64,000 bases of DNA from assembly GCF_900113865.1 (NCBI RefSeq), contig NZ_FOQY01000006.1, positions 62,001 to 126,000 of the forward strand. Direction: 5' to 3'. Numbering within the stretch: the stretch's first letter is position 1; each line of letters starts with the position of its first letter. Shown piece by piece: positions 16,486 to 25,463 of this stretch. This DNA comes from Streptosporangium canum (GTDB lineage: Bacteria > Actinomycetota > Actinomycetes > Streptosporangiales > Streptosporangiaceae). The notes beneath the pieces are model-generated. The model was not told the origin of the DNA and did no database searches. It was given only the letters and a program-made list of their open reading frames with translations. The translations under genes and the position numbers were made by a program.

Positions 16486-17731
16486 ACTCGCCGACCAGGC
16501 GGTCGGCGCCGTACGCGGCGGCGACTCCGGCCCGTACCTGAAGCTCTCCGCCGATGCCGTCGTGGCGGGACCAGACCGAATAGGTCAGGTCCCGCTGCAC
16601 ATCGGCGAGGGGCAGATGCACCGGGGTCGCGGTCAGCGCGGCGAACGACGTCCCGGCCGCCGGGGCGTTGTTGTGCACCACCATGATGCGACCGGCCTCG
16701 GCACGCTCGTCGCCGAGATGGCGCATGACCTCGCTGAGCGGCGTCGCCTGCCGGGCCACCAGTGCGCGCAGCCGCTCCGCGGTGACGGCCAGCGTGGAGC
16801 GAGCGTCCAGCACCAGCGGCAGGCTGTTCACGTAGCAGCCGACAGCCCGCTCGGAGGCGGCGTCCCAGCGCCCGGCCGCCGGCACCAGCACCACGCTGCG
16901 GGGCGTCTCGCGCAACTCAGCAAGCGCCTTCCCGGCCGCCCAGAGCAGCACCGTCATCGGGGTGGCACCGGTGGCGCGGGCGGCGGCCTCGACTCGGGCG
17001 CGGTCCTCGTCGACGAGCCGGAACTGGAGCGTCACCCCGGGACCGGGCCCGTCACCCGAGCCCGCCAGCCTCGGTGCGTCGAGGGCGTCGGCCACCTCGA
17101 TGGCGATGTCCTCGGCGGCGGCCGGATCCACCGGGCACCGGCGCTGCCAGGTGCGGAAGTAGTCCTCGCTGCGCGGGACGGGGCCTGCCGCGTAAAGCGC
17201 CGCGAGCTGCTCGCTCAGGATTTCCCATGACCAGCCGTCGGAGATCAGGTGGTGCAGGATCAGCACCAGCGAGTGCCGCTCCGCTGCCTCACGGATCAGC
17301 ATCGCCCGCCACAGCGGGGGCGCGTCGAGGCCGGTGAACGGGCGCAACGCCCAGCGTGCCTCGTCTAGCGCCTCCGTGCCGGGATCGGCCGCGTCGGAGA
17401 CGTCCACGATCTCCAGCTCGGGTGAACCGCAGGCGGTGACCACCGCGTACGGTCCGTCGGCGCCCAACCCGTAGCGGCTGCGCAGGGCCGGATTGCGGTA
17501 GTGCAGACCAGCGAGTGCGGTGACCAGCCGCCCGGTGTCAAGCGGTCCATCGAGCCGGATGATGCTCGGATTCAGGTACGCGGTCGTGCCCGGCGTGACC
17601 TGGTCGGCGGTGTAGACGGCCAGTTGCGGTGGGGACAGCGGGTACCGCTCCGAGTCACCGACCCGTTCGACAAGCAGCCGGGCCTTGTCCGGGGTGAGCG
17701 CAGAGACGAAGTCTTGCAGGGTTCCGGGCAT
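16454..17731 (-). CDS. Stand-alone NRPS condensation domain
   Basis: This 425-residue protein consists of one condensation domain and nothing else. It has the early motif region YPLSPPQLAVY, the catalytic ILHHLISDGWSWE motif near residue 165, and later GCYVNSLPLVLD and a DLTYSVWS-type segment. A free-standing C domain can make an amide or ester between a carrier-bound acyl group and another carrier or a free nucleophile. It is the last gene of the leftward operon that begins with the PhyH gene, 7 bp after an F420-type oxidoreductase, and overlaps the 3' end of the convergent DXS-like gene. Which bond it makes is not evident from sequence. Confidence 0.86.
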   Translation of the reverse strand: MPGTLQDFVSALTPDKARLLVERVGDSERYPLSPPQLAVYTADQVTPGTTAYLNPSIIRLDGPLDTGRLVTALAGLHYRNPALRSRYGLGADGPYAVVTACGSPELEIVDVSDAADPGTEALDEARWALRPFTGLDAPPLWRAMLIREAAERHSLVLILHHLISDGWSWEILSEQLAALYAAGPVPRSEDYFRTWQRRCPVDPAAAEDIAIEVADALDAPRLAGSGDGPGPGVTLQFRLVDEDRARVEAAARATGATPMTVLLWAAGKALAELRETPRSVVLVPAAGRWDAASERAVGCYVNSLPLVLDARSTLAVTAERLRALVARQATPLSEVMRHLGDERAEAGRIMVVHNNAPAAGTSFAALTATPVHLPLADVQRDLTYSVWSRHDGIGGELQVRAGVAAAYGADRLVGEFIAVLRRLPG

Positions 17732-17738
17732 GCGTGGC

Positions 17739-18656
17739 TCAGCGCAGCAGGTCGAGGACCGGCGCGAACGCCTTGGCCGCCTCGGCGGGCACGGTCACGT
17801 CGGTTAGCCCCCAGCGGTCCCGGCGCCGCAGCAGTTCCTCGGCGACCTGGGCCGGCGAGCCGATCAGCATGCCGGGTGATGAGCACAACCGTTCCGGGGT
17901 CTTGCCGGCCGCCGTCGCGTACGCCTGGATGACCGGCTCGGGCCGCGGCGTGATCAGGCACTCCCAGACGACGTGGTTGCGCGGCGCCTTGGTCTCGCGG
18001 CCGGCCTCGGCCTCGGCGATCCGGCGCACCTTCTCGTCCAGCCGCTCGGGTTCGAGGTCGGCTACGTCGATGCCGCCCTGCCACGTGCTGCGGACCATGA
18101 TGCTGATGATGTCGGCGTGCCGGGCGGCCAGCGTGAGCATCCGCGGGCTCGCCGCGCCGATGGTGAGCGGCACCCGGCCGGTCACCGGCGTGCCGAGCGG
18201 CTCGGCGACCTCGGCGGTGAAGCACGTGCCGGTGTACTTGAGGGCTTGTCCCCGCAGCAATGTCCCGAGGATCTCGATCGCCTCGGTGACCCGCAGGAGA
18301 CGCTCGGCCCGGGTATAGGGCCTGCTGCCGGTGGCGATCGCGTCGCTGGCCAGCCATCCGGCGCCCACGCCGAGCTGGAACCGGCCGCCGGACAGGGCGT
18401 CCAGGGAGAGCGCCGCGTCGGCCAGCTCGACCGGGTTGCGCAGGGACAGGTTCGCCACGCGCAAGGCGAGCGTGAGGCGGGTGCTCAGCGCCGCGGCCGA
18501 GGCGAGGGCCGTGATCGCCTCCAAGCCCTGCCCGACATGGTCGTTGAGGGCCACCCCGTCGTACCCCAGGTCTTCGGCCCGGCGGACGAGGTCGCGCCAC
18601 TCGGTGGCGCTGGGGACGCCGGGGGTGGCCAGTGAGAAAGAGAACGGATGTGTCAT
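17739..18656 (-). CDS. LLM-class F420-dependent oxidoreductase
   Basis: This 305-residue TIM-barrel protein belongs to the luciferase-like superfamily, in the branch usually annotated as F420-dependent. It shows the early SFSLATPG strand, the AEDLGYDGVALNDH segment, LSLDALSGGRFQLGVGAGW and TIGAASPRMLTLAARHADI, all typical of that branch. Such proteins transfer hydride to or from a small substrate using F420. Its ATG overlaps the stop of the upstream penicillin-acylase gene (TGATG), within the leftward tailoring operon. A role in reducing or oxidising a peptide-bound residue (for example an imine or pyrroline) is plausible but not shown. The true start is the ATG at 18656; the same frame stays open far upstream only because of GC-rich antisense sequence. 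Confidence 0.85.
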   Translation of the reverse strand: MTHPFSFSLATPGVPSATEWRDLVRRAEDLGYDGVALNDHVGQGLEAITALASAAALSTRLTLALRVANLSLRNPVELADAALSLDALSGGRFQLGVGAGWLASDAIATGSRPYTRAERLLRVTEAIEILGTLLRGQALKYTGTCFTAEVAEPLGTPVTGRVPLTIGAASPRMLTLAARHADIISIMVRSTWQGGIDVADLEPERLDEKVRRIAEAEAGRETKAPRNHVVWECLITPRPEPVIQAYATAAGKTPERLCSSPGMLIGSPAQVAEELLRRRDRWGLTDVTVPAEAAKAFAPVLDLLR

Positions 18657-20488
18657 CAGGGCTTCACCGTGTCGAGGTCGATTCGGGCGGGCACACCATC
18701 GGCCCAGTTCTGGAGCAGGTCGTCGTCGCCGGCCTCGTCGATCCGGCCGGCCAACTGCCACGCCACCCGGGCACCGCGCCCGGGTTCGAGCCGGACTGTC
18801 AGGCGCATGGCGGCGCCGAAGCCGGGCCGGTGCGACCGGACCGCCTCGGCGCAGCCCGGCACCTGCCGGTCCTCGCCGTGCACCCGGGATGGGTCGCTGT
18901 GGACCAGCCCGATGCCGCTGACCGCGCCCCAGGCCGCCTTGTCCGCGGCGAGGCCGGTCATCCGGCGCACCATGGCAGCGGCGAGGCCGGCCTGTGTGCG
19001 ATGGAATGCGGACGCTCCGCGGAACGGCGGCGGGACGATACCAGCGGTGAGAAGCGAGTGCAGCGCGTGTTCGTGGTTGTGCCAGGCGTACGCGAAGGCA
19101 GGATCCGCCTGCACGCAGGCGTGCAGCAGTGGGCCGAACAGCGCGTCGCGCAGGCATTCGCGGTACACGGCAAGCAGGGGCAGCCCCACCGAGCCAAGCG
19201 TGCTGCGCCCGTCCCATGCCTTGGCGGCCGCGACCGCCGCCCGCAACTCGGCGGGGGCATTGGCGCCGACCGGGATCCGGGTGAGCAGGTCGCGATAGAA
19301 GGAGTAGTACGCGGCGTCGTCGTCGAGCTGCAGTGCCAGGTCGAGATCTTCGGGGGCGCCGGGGAGCTCGGCCCGGCCGGTCAGCACGTCGGCGATGCGG
19401 CGGGCCCGTACCGCCGGGAAGTGGTTGCGGCCGATCGGGGTGGTGTCGTCGGTGCGGTGCTGCGGGCTTGCGTTGTTCGCGTTGACGATGACGCCGCTGT
19501 CGCGGACCAGCCGGGGCCGGTAGGCCGGGTCGGCCAGCCGGGTGCCCGTCCGATCCCACTGGGCGCCGCCGCACGTCCAGCCGATCCGGGTGCCGTCGGC
19601 GATCACGACGTTGAGCGCGGGGCCGCCGGAGGTCGCCGCGAGATCGAGTGCCTCGGCCAGGTCACGGGAGCGGGCGATGCGGCTCAGCGTCAGGTCGTAG
19701 CCGCCCGGCTCGAGAACGGCCCACCGACCGTCGGCGACCGTGTAGCCGGCCAGGCGGGTGACACCCCAGGCCAGAGTGCCGTTGGTGCCGCTGGCGACCG
19801 CGGGCAGGCCGATCATCACGAAGCCGATGACCGTGTCACCGCCGACCGCGAAGTGCACCGGGCAGAGCAGACTCGGGTGGGTCAGCGGCAGATGCAGATC
19901 GTTGGCGAACACGGTGCCCCGCTCGTGCACCCGAGCCCAGACGTTGGAGCCCCACGGATCGGCGGTCTTCATCGGCGTGCGGTCGAGGGGCGTCCAGGAT
20001 CGGGCCGCGGTCGCGAGCACGGCCCGCACGTCGTCGCGCTGCCGGTCGCTCAGGCCCGGTTCGGCCGGAATCGCCGCGCCGAAGAGGTCCGTCGCGTACG
20101 GATCATCGGTCGGCAACAACAGATCGGCGACCGACTCTGGGAGGGTGACCCGCAGGGTCTGCTCGGCGGCGATGTCGGTGCCATCGGTGGACAGCTCCTG
20201 AGCGTAGAAGATGCCGACCGCCAGGCTGTCACCCGCCGTCCAGCCCGGAACACCGGTCGCGGCGACGCCCTCGGCGAACGCGATCAGCTCCGTACGCTGT
20301 TCATCGGGCAGTTCGTCGACGAGGCGGTCCGCGCGGTCCCCGACGCCGAGCCGTAGCTGCCGGGGCTCGGTCCGCGCCCGGTGACGCAGGTGATCCAGCT
20401 GTCGCGCCCGGGTGCGGCCCTGCCGACGCCCCTCGGCGTGCCAGCCGGCCACCCAGTCGTCCGCCCGCACGATCTCCAGTTCGGTCAT
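18656..20488 (-). CDS. Penicillin acylase-family Ntn-hydrolase
   Basis: This 610-residue protein belongs to the penicillin/AHL acylase family, which self-cleaves to expose an N-terminal serine. The processing site is recognisable in DPWGSNVWARV (serine about residue 175), followed by FANDLHLPLTHP, the ASGTNGTLAWGVT segment and VNANN with the oxyanion asparagine. Family members cleave or exchange amide-linked acyl groups. Unlike secreted members it begins MTELEIVRADDW and shows no signal peptide, so it should be cytoplasmic. It is translationally coupled on both sides (ATGA with the A-PCP-C gene, TGATG with the F420 gene). In a cluster that begins with a fatty acyl-AMP ligase, the obvious candidate role is removal or exchange of the N-acyl chain (inference). 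Confidence 0.87.
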   Translation of the reverse strand: MTELEIVRADDWVAGWHAEGRRQGRTRARQLDHLRHRARTEPRQLRLGVGDRADRLVDELPDEQRTELIAFAEGVAATGVPGWTAGDSLAVGIFYAQELSTDGTDIAAEQTLRVTLPESVADLLLPTDDPYATDLFGAAIPAEPGLSDRQRDDVRAVLATAARSWTPLDRTPMKTADPWGSNVWARVHERGTVFANDLHLPLTHPSLLCPVHFAVGGDTVIGFVMIGLPAVASGTNGTLAWGVTRLAGYTVADGRWAVLEPGGYDLTLSRIARSRDLAEALDLAATSGGPALNVVIADGTRIGWTCGGAQWDRTGTRLADPAYRPRLVRDSGVIVNANNASPQHRTDDTTPIGRNHFPAVRARRIADVLTGRAELPGAPEDLDLALQLDDDAAYYSFYRDLLTRIPVGANAPAELRAAVAAAKAWDGRSTLGSVGLPLLAVYRECLRDALFGPLLHACVQADPAFAYAWHNHEHALHSLLTAGIVPPPFRGASAFHRTQAGLAAAMVRRMTGLAADKAAWGAVSGIGLVHSDPSRVHGEDRQVPGCAEAVRSHRPGFGAAMRLTVRLEPGRGARVAWQLAGRIDEAGDDDLLQNWADGVPARIDLDTVKP

Positions 20489-23385
20489 CTGTGGCCCGCC
20501 CCCAGACGCGACAGTCGCGACCAGGTGGAGAGCAGGCGCCGACCGCACTCGTCCGCCGCGTCTGCGCCGACCGCGCCGGTGTCGTACTCGACATCGAGGT
20601 GCAGACCGGTGGCGTCGTCGCGAACGGTGACGAACCATGGGACGGCGGTCGGTGTGACCGGGCGGGGCAGGTGGGCGTACTCGTGCCTCCGAACCAGACG
20701 CACCGGACCGGGAAGCTCGGCCGGAGCCGGTGCGTATGCCAGGGCGGCCACCGGCGTCACCTCGGCCGGCAGGGTCAGCAGCTCGGGCGGAACCGGGTCA
20801 CCGTCGAACGCGGTCACCAGCTCGCGGCGAGCCTGCGCCAGCGCGATCCGCGGGTTCTCGTGGGCCTCGATCGCCAGATGGGCCGAGGTGGCGAACAGCC
20901 CGATCGTATCCTGATCGGCGGCGCCGCGGTTCTCCAGGACGGTGCCGAGCAGGGCGGCCTTCGCCGGTTCGGCCACGGCCGCTGCCACCGTGGCCAGCAG
21001 CACGACGAACGGCGTCGTGCGCAACCCGGGGTCCACCGGGGGCAGCGGCGAGGTCCAGGTGGCCAACCGGTGGGTACGCCTCCCGGCGCCACCCGGCAGC
21101 CGCGCGGCCCGGCTCGTCCGGTGGATCCGTTCGGCCAGCGCTTCCTCGGCCCGCCGCACCCGAGCCGCCTGGTCCTGGTCGGCCTGAGCCTGCGCATACG
21201 CGAGATAGCTGCCGGCCGCCTCCGGAGTCCGCTCCCCGGAGAGCAGCCGCCCGACGTCGGCGGCGAGCACCTCCAGGCTTCGGCCGTCGGCGACCAGGTG
21301 GCTGGTCAGCACCAGCAGGAGGCTGCGGTCGGCGTGTGTGATCAGATGCAGGCGCAGCGCCGGGCGGTCCGTCGGCGACACCGGCTGCTGGGCGATCCGG
21401 ACGGCCCGGGCAAGCACACCGGCCTCATCGTCGGCGGCGTGCGTCCCGATCTCGACCACCTCCGGTCCGGCGTCGCGCAGCCAGACGCCGTCCCGATCCT
21501 CCTCGAGTACCGCGCGCAGGGCATCGTGCCGCTGCTGAAGGTAGTCGCCCAGGCGGCGCAGCCGGGTGGTGCTGGGCCGGTCGGCCAGCCACAGCGGCAA
21601 CGTGAGGGTGTTGACCGGGGTGTCCCGCAGCGCGCGTTCCACGGGCCAGAGCGCCAGTTGCTGCGAGGTAGCCGGCACCCGCGTGGATCGCACGGCACGG
21701 CCAGACCGGGGCGCGGCCGCAGCGGCGGCTCGCCGCACCGCCGCCTGCCAGGCCCCGAACGAGGGATGGTCGAAGATCAGGGCGAGCGGAACGTCGCGCC
21801 CGGTGACGGCACGGGCGGCCGCGGTGAGCCGGGTGGCAGTCAGGCTGTGCCCGCCCAGCGCGAAGAAGTCATCGTCATCGGCCACCTCGGACACGCCAAG
21901 CAGCCGGCACCAATGATGTTCGAGCGTATGCTCCGCATGCCGGTTGGAGGTTCCATCGGCCAACCGGGTAGCGACGGCCGCATAGTCCGGCTTGCCGTTG
22001 AACAACCGGGGAATCTCGTCAACCAGGGTGAGCCGAGCCGGAATCATGACAGCCGGAGCGACCCGGGTAAGGGCCTCGCGCAGCCGGGGCTCGGGCCCCT
22101 CGGCGTAGACCACCGCCGCGCCGAGCTCACCGTCCGGCAGCAGGACCGCGGCGGCCGTGGCGGCACCGGCCGAGCAGAGCAGGCTCTCCACCTCGGCCAA
22201 CTCGACCCGGTGCCCGCGCACCTTGACCTGCCGGTCGCGGCGGCCCGTGACATACAGGCGTCCCGAAGCGTCGATCCACCCCCGGTCCCCGGTGGCGTAC
22301 CAACGTTCCGGCTCGCCGGAGGGCCCCGCGCGCAGCGTGAACGCCGCCGCGGTCGCTTCGGGATCGTTGAGGTAGCCGCGGGCGACCCCGGTCCCGCCGA
22401 TCAGGATCTCGCCGCGCTCGCCGGCCGGAAGCGGGCGCCCCTGGTCGTCGACGATTTCGAGGAGTACGCCGTCGGCCGGACAGCCGACGTGCAGCGGCTC
22501 CCCCGGCTCCTGGAAACCGCCGGTGGCCTGTACTGTCGTCTCGGTCGGGCCGTACACGTCGGCGATCCGGGTACCCGGCAGCGCGGCCCGGGTGTCCGCC
22601 CACAGCTTCTCGTCGACCATCTCGCCGCCCAGGAACAGCGCCGCCAGCCGCGGCGGATCAGAGGGGTCGACGAACGGAAGGACCAGCCGCCAAAGTGACG
22701 GCACGCAGTGCAGCCCGCTGCCGGGCCGGTCACGCAACGCGGTGAGCAGCCGGTCCGGCCGCCGGGCCAGGTCCGGGTCGACCAGCCACACAGTGTCGCC
22801 GCGGGACAGCGGCGCGAGGGTCTGCTGGACGCTCGCGTCGAAGCTCAGCCGGGTCAGCGCGGGCACCGTGACCGGCGCGACCCAGCGCACATAGTTCACC
22901 AGCTGCCGGTGCTCGACCATCACCCCGCGCGGCGTCCCGGTCGAGCCGGAGGTGAAGCAGACGTACGCGAGGTCCTCCGGCTCCGCCCGCGTGGCACCCG
23001 GATCACCACCGATTTCAAGATCGATGGTCCGGGCCGGCCCCATGACCGGGGATTCACCGGCGTCGTCCCCGAGCAGTGTGAGCCGCACGCCGGCGACCGA
23101 CGCGATGTGCCGCAGCCGGGCCGGCGGGTCGCGCGGATCCAGGGCGATATATGCGGCACCGGCCGCCATTACGGCGAGCAACCCGGCGACCCCCGCGCCG
23201 CCCGGCGTGGACACCACCGCAACCAGGTCACCCCGGCAGACACCGTCCGCCGCCAGCCGCCGGGCCAGCCGCCGGACGATGGCCGCGAGCTCGCCGTACG
23301 TCATCCGGTGCCCACGGCCATCGAGGGCGAGCGCTCCCGGATCACGTTCGGCCGCGGCGAAGAAGAGGTCGGGATAGGTCGTCAT
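20485..23385 (-). CDS. NRPS: A-PCP-C
   Basis: This protein of about 966 residues has the unusual order adenylation, carrier, condensation. The A domain occupies about 1-480 (MTYGELA, CFTSGSTGTPRGV near 148, YGPTETTVQ, YATGDRG, NGKPDY). The PCP has FFALGGHSLTAT near 508. The C domain (about 560-960) has SHLVADG near 695, so the first histidine of HHxxxDG is serine but the catalytic second one is kept. By eye the pocket code is roughly D-A-Q-H-F-G-V-V-Q-K, which I cannot assign. An A-first layout without an upstream C domain suggests an initiating module, or one fed by another protein's C domain. The ATG at 23385 overlaps the upstream stop (ATGA); a start at 23397 would overlap more. Confidence 0.88.
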   Translation of the reverse strand: MTTYPDLFFAAAERDPGALALDGRGHRMTYGELAAIVRRLARRLAADGVCRGDLVAVVSTPGGAGVAGLLAVMAAGAAYIALDPRDPPARLRHIASVAGVRLTLLGDDAGESPVMGPARTIDLEIGGDPGATRAEPEDLAYVCFTSGSTGTPRGVMVEHRQLVNYVRWVAPVTVPALTRLSFDASVQQTLAPLSRGDTVWLVDPDLARRPDRLLTALRDRPGSGLHCVPSLWRLVLPFVDPSDPPRLAALFLGGEMVDEKLWADTRAALPGTRIADVYGPTETTVQATGGFQEPGEPLHVGCPADGVLLEIVDDQGRPLPAGERGEILIGGTGVARGYLNDPEATAAAFTLRAGPSGEPERWYATGDRGWIDASGRLYVTGRRDRQVKVRGHRVELAEVESLLCSAGAATAAAVLLPDGELGAAVVYAEGPEPRLREALTRVAPAVMIPARLTLVDEIPRLFNGKPDYAAVATRLADGTSNRHAEHTLEHHWCRLLGVSEVADDDDFFALGGHSLTATRLTAAARAVTGRDVPLALIFDHPSFGAWQAAVRRAAAAAAPRSGRAVRSTRVPATSQQLALWPVERALRDTPVNTLTLPLWLADRPSTTRLRRLGDYLQQRHDALRAVLEEDRDGVWLRDAGPEVVEIGTHAADDEAGVLARAVRIAQQPVSPTDRPALRLHLITHADRSLLLVLTSHLVADGRSLEVLAADVGRLLSGERTPEAAGSYLAYAQAQADQDQAARVRRAEEALAERIHRTSRAARLPGGAGRRTHRLATWTSPLPPVDPGLRTTPFVVLLATVAAAVAEPAKAALLGTVLENRGAADQDTIGLFATSAHLAIEAHENPRIALAQARRELVTAFDGDPVPPELLTLPAEVTPVAALAYAPAPAELPGPVRLVRRHEYAHLPRPVTPTAVPWFVTVRDDATGLHLDVEYDTGAVGADAADECGRRLLSTWSRLSRLGAGHR

Positions 23386-24575
23386 GCCGACTGCCACACC
23401 GACCGGGCCAGCTCGTGCAAGTTCGTGAGGCCGTCGAGCACGGTCGGCGCCGGGATGCCGAAGTCGACCAGACAGGCGATCTCGTTCACCCCCGCCTCGC
23501 GCAGCCGCCGCACCATGGCGCTCGCCGTCGCCACATCACCGAAGAGCCCATTGCTGACGAAGTACCGTTCGAACGCCATCTCGGCCAGCGTGCGCCGGTC
23601 GGCCTCGGTCACCTTCGCGAGGTCGATCGCTCCGGTACGGGCGAGCAGCTTCTCGAACAACGACATGTGCGCGAGCAGGTAGCGCACCAGCGGCCCGCGG
23701 GCCTCCTGCCGGGCCTGCTCCAACGTGGCACCGACGTACGTGTGCAACATCACCGTGACCCGTCCGGCCGCCGGGTCGAGACCGGCTTCCGCCCGTGCCT
23801 TGCGGTAGACCGCGATCTTATCGGCCAGTTCCTCCACCGACTGTTCGAGCAGCGCGCTCAGCACGTGGGTGTCGGCCGCGGCCGCCGCCTTCCAGGTGGA
23901 CACGTTGCCGGAACTGGTCAGCCAGATCGGCAACCGGGCGGTGGCCGGCCGCGGGTGGGAGAGCAGCTCCACCGGCTGGCCCGCACCGTCGAGTCGGGAC
24001 ACCGGCTTGCCCGCCCACAGGCCGCGCAGCTCCTGGAGGCGTTCCAACAGGATCTCGCGGCGCCGTTCGTACGCCTGCGGCGCCAGTGCGAAGTCCTGCG
24101 TGTGCCATCCGCTGGCCAGGCTCAGCCCGACCCGGCCGCCGCTGAGGTTGTCGAGGACGCCCCACTGCTCGGCTACCAGCAGCGGATCGTGCAGCGGGAG
24201 CACCACGCTGCCGGCGCGCAGCTTCACCCGCGTGGTGGTCGCAGCCAGCGCAGCCAGCAGAAGGCCGGGCGAACTGTACGGCCCGCCGAACGCGTCGAAG
24301 TGCCGCTCGGGCACCCAGACCGCCTCGAAGCCCGCCCGATCCGCGAACCCGGCGCACTTGAGCAGCAGGTCGTACTTGCTCGCCGCGACGTCACCGGTCT
24401 CGGCCGAGAAGAAGAAGAGGCTGAAGCCCGGGTTGTTCTCCGACTCACCGGCCGGCACCTCGGGAGCCGGCCGCGGCGCCACCGCCGCGCCACCGGAGGC
24501 GCCCGTCAACCGCCGTTCGAGCAACGCGCGGCGTTCCGGAGACAATGCCGCCAGCCGCCGATCCAGGTCGTCCAT
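23382..24575 (-). CDS. MupA/Atu3640-type LLM flavin monooxygenase
   Basis: This 397-residue luciferase-like monooxygenase is of the type found with NRPS/PKS genes (MupA/Atu3640 family). The core begins after a variable N-terminal tail of about 50 residues: FSLFFFSAETGD, then GFEAVWVPERHFDAFGG, LPLHDPLLVAEQW, SGGRVGLSLASGWHTQDFAL. These enzymes use reduced FMN and O2 and act on carrier-bound substrates in mupirocin-like and related pathways. The N-terminal LSPERRALLERRL helix resembles linkers that follow carrier or C domains, so docking to the assembly line is possible. The ATG at 24575 is favoured over the preceding GTG because AGGAC sits at proper spacing. It lies between the tRNA-dependent transferase homologue and the A-PCP-C gene. 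Confidence 0.87.
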   Translation of the reverse strand: MDDLDRRLAALSPERRALLERRLTGASGGAAVAPRPAPEVPAGESENNPGFSLFFFSAETGDVAASKYDLLLKCAGFADRAGFEAVWVPERHFDAFGGPYSSPGLLLAALAATTTRVKLRAGSVVLPLHDPLLVAEQWGVLDNLSGGRVGLSLASGWHTQDFALAPQAYERRREILLERLQELRGLWAGKPVSRLDGAGQPVELLSHPRPATARLPIWLTSSGNVSTWKAAAAADTHVLSALLEQSVEELADKIAVYRKARAEAGLDPAAGRVTVMLHTYVGATLEQARQEARGPLVRYLLAHMSLFEKLLARTGAIDLAKVTEADRRTLAEMAFERYFVSNGLFGDVATASAMVRRLREAGVNEIACLVDFGIPAPTVLDGLTNLHELARSVWQSA

Positions 24576-24612
24576 CACGTCCTGCCCTTTCTACGCTGCG
24601 GTACCCCCGCCG

Positions 24613-25461
24613 TCAGGCTTTGGTCTTCTTCTTCGGTCCCCGGGCGGGCGCCGGACCGGCGAACCGCTCGTCGAGCCGCCCGATCGGCCGCTCCGCCCGG
24701 TCCCAATCGACGTCCCGGTCACGCTCGCGGCCGAGGATCCTCAGGTACTCGGCCCGCGACACCGGCTGTACGCCGCGCGGGATCAGATGTGGTCCCGGGT
24801 ACTGGCAGTCGACCAGCGCCCCGCCGCCGTCGAAGAACCGCACCACGATGTCGAGCAGCGCCACCTTCCACACGCCCTCGCGCCGGTGGAACAGCGACTC
24901 GGCCATCAGGACGCCGCCGACCTGCAGGCCGTACAGGCCGCCGATCAGCTCGTCCCCCTCCCAGATCTCCAGGCTGTGCGCGCGGCCCCGCCGGTGCAGT
25001 TCCTCGAACGCGTCCACCATGTCGTCGGTGATCCACGACGTGTCGTGACGCCGGCAGGACAGCATCACCTCCCGCAGGCGCTGGTCGACGGTGCTGCGCC
25101 ACCCGCACTCGCGCATCAGCCGGCGCAGGTGCCGCCGGGGTTTCCACGGGCCGTCGACGGTGAACACCCCTCGCGGGTCGGGCGACTGCCACCACACCTC
25201 ATCGCCGGAAGGTCCGCCCGGGAACTCCGGGATGATGCCGGACGCCAGTTCGTCGGCGTGCTTCTCGCGCATCATGGCCTTGGTCGTCTCGCGCACGCAC
25301 GGTTCGGGGAAGACTCCGCTGGTGTATGCGTCGAGCAGCACCTGGGCCTCCAGCCGTCCCCCGAGGACGAGGGGAGAGGTCAGCCCGCGTCCCTCGGCGA
25401 GGAGTCGCTGCCAGAGTTCCGGCGACAGGGCGCCGGCGGTGGGTCGTGATGCCGGGACCAC
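24613..25461 (-). CDS. Leucyl/phenylalanyl-tRNA-protein transferase homologue (Aat-like)
   Basis: This protein of about 282 residues has the GNAT-fold core of L/F-tRNA-protein transferase, which moves an amino acid from aminoacyl-tRNA onto an amine. Seen signatures: SGVFPEP (49-54), WWQSPDPRGVFTVDG (90-104), RRHLRRLMRECGW, TSWITDDMVDAFEELHRRG, AHSLEIWEGDELIGGLYGLQ, MAESLFHR and the catalytic DCQ triplet (D218-C219-Q220), which matches the DCQ of E. coli Aat. There is an insertion of about 35 residues between FPEP and WWQSP, and the C-terminus ends in lysine-rich PKKKTKA. It starts at the GTG at 25461, two bases after the PhyH stop, inside the NRPS tailoring operon. I infer tRNA-dependent aminoacylation of a pathway intermediate or of the small peptide at 32745 rather than N-degron tagging. 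Confidence 0.85.
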   Translation of the reverse strand: MVPASRPTAGALSPELWQRLLAEGRGLTSPLVLGGRLEAQVLLDAYTSGVFPEPCVRETTKAMMREKHADELASGIIPEFPGGPSGDEVWWQSPDPRGVFTVDGPWKPRRHLRRLMRECGWRSTVDQRLREVMLSCRRHDTSWITDDMVDAFEELHRRGRAHSLEIWEGDELIGGLYGLQVGGVLMAESLFHRREGVWKVALLDIVVRFFDGGGALVDCQYPGPHLIPRGVQPVSRAEYLRILGRERDRDVDWDRAERPIGRLDERFAGPAPARGPKKKTKA

Positions 25462-25463
25462 AC

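Noticed and set aside
17739-19574. Longer N-terminal version of the F420 oxidoreductase (611 codons)
   Set aside because: The extra 306 codons are antisense to nothing real but overlap the penicillin-acylase gene in the wrong frame; the domain begins at the ATG at 18656.
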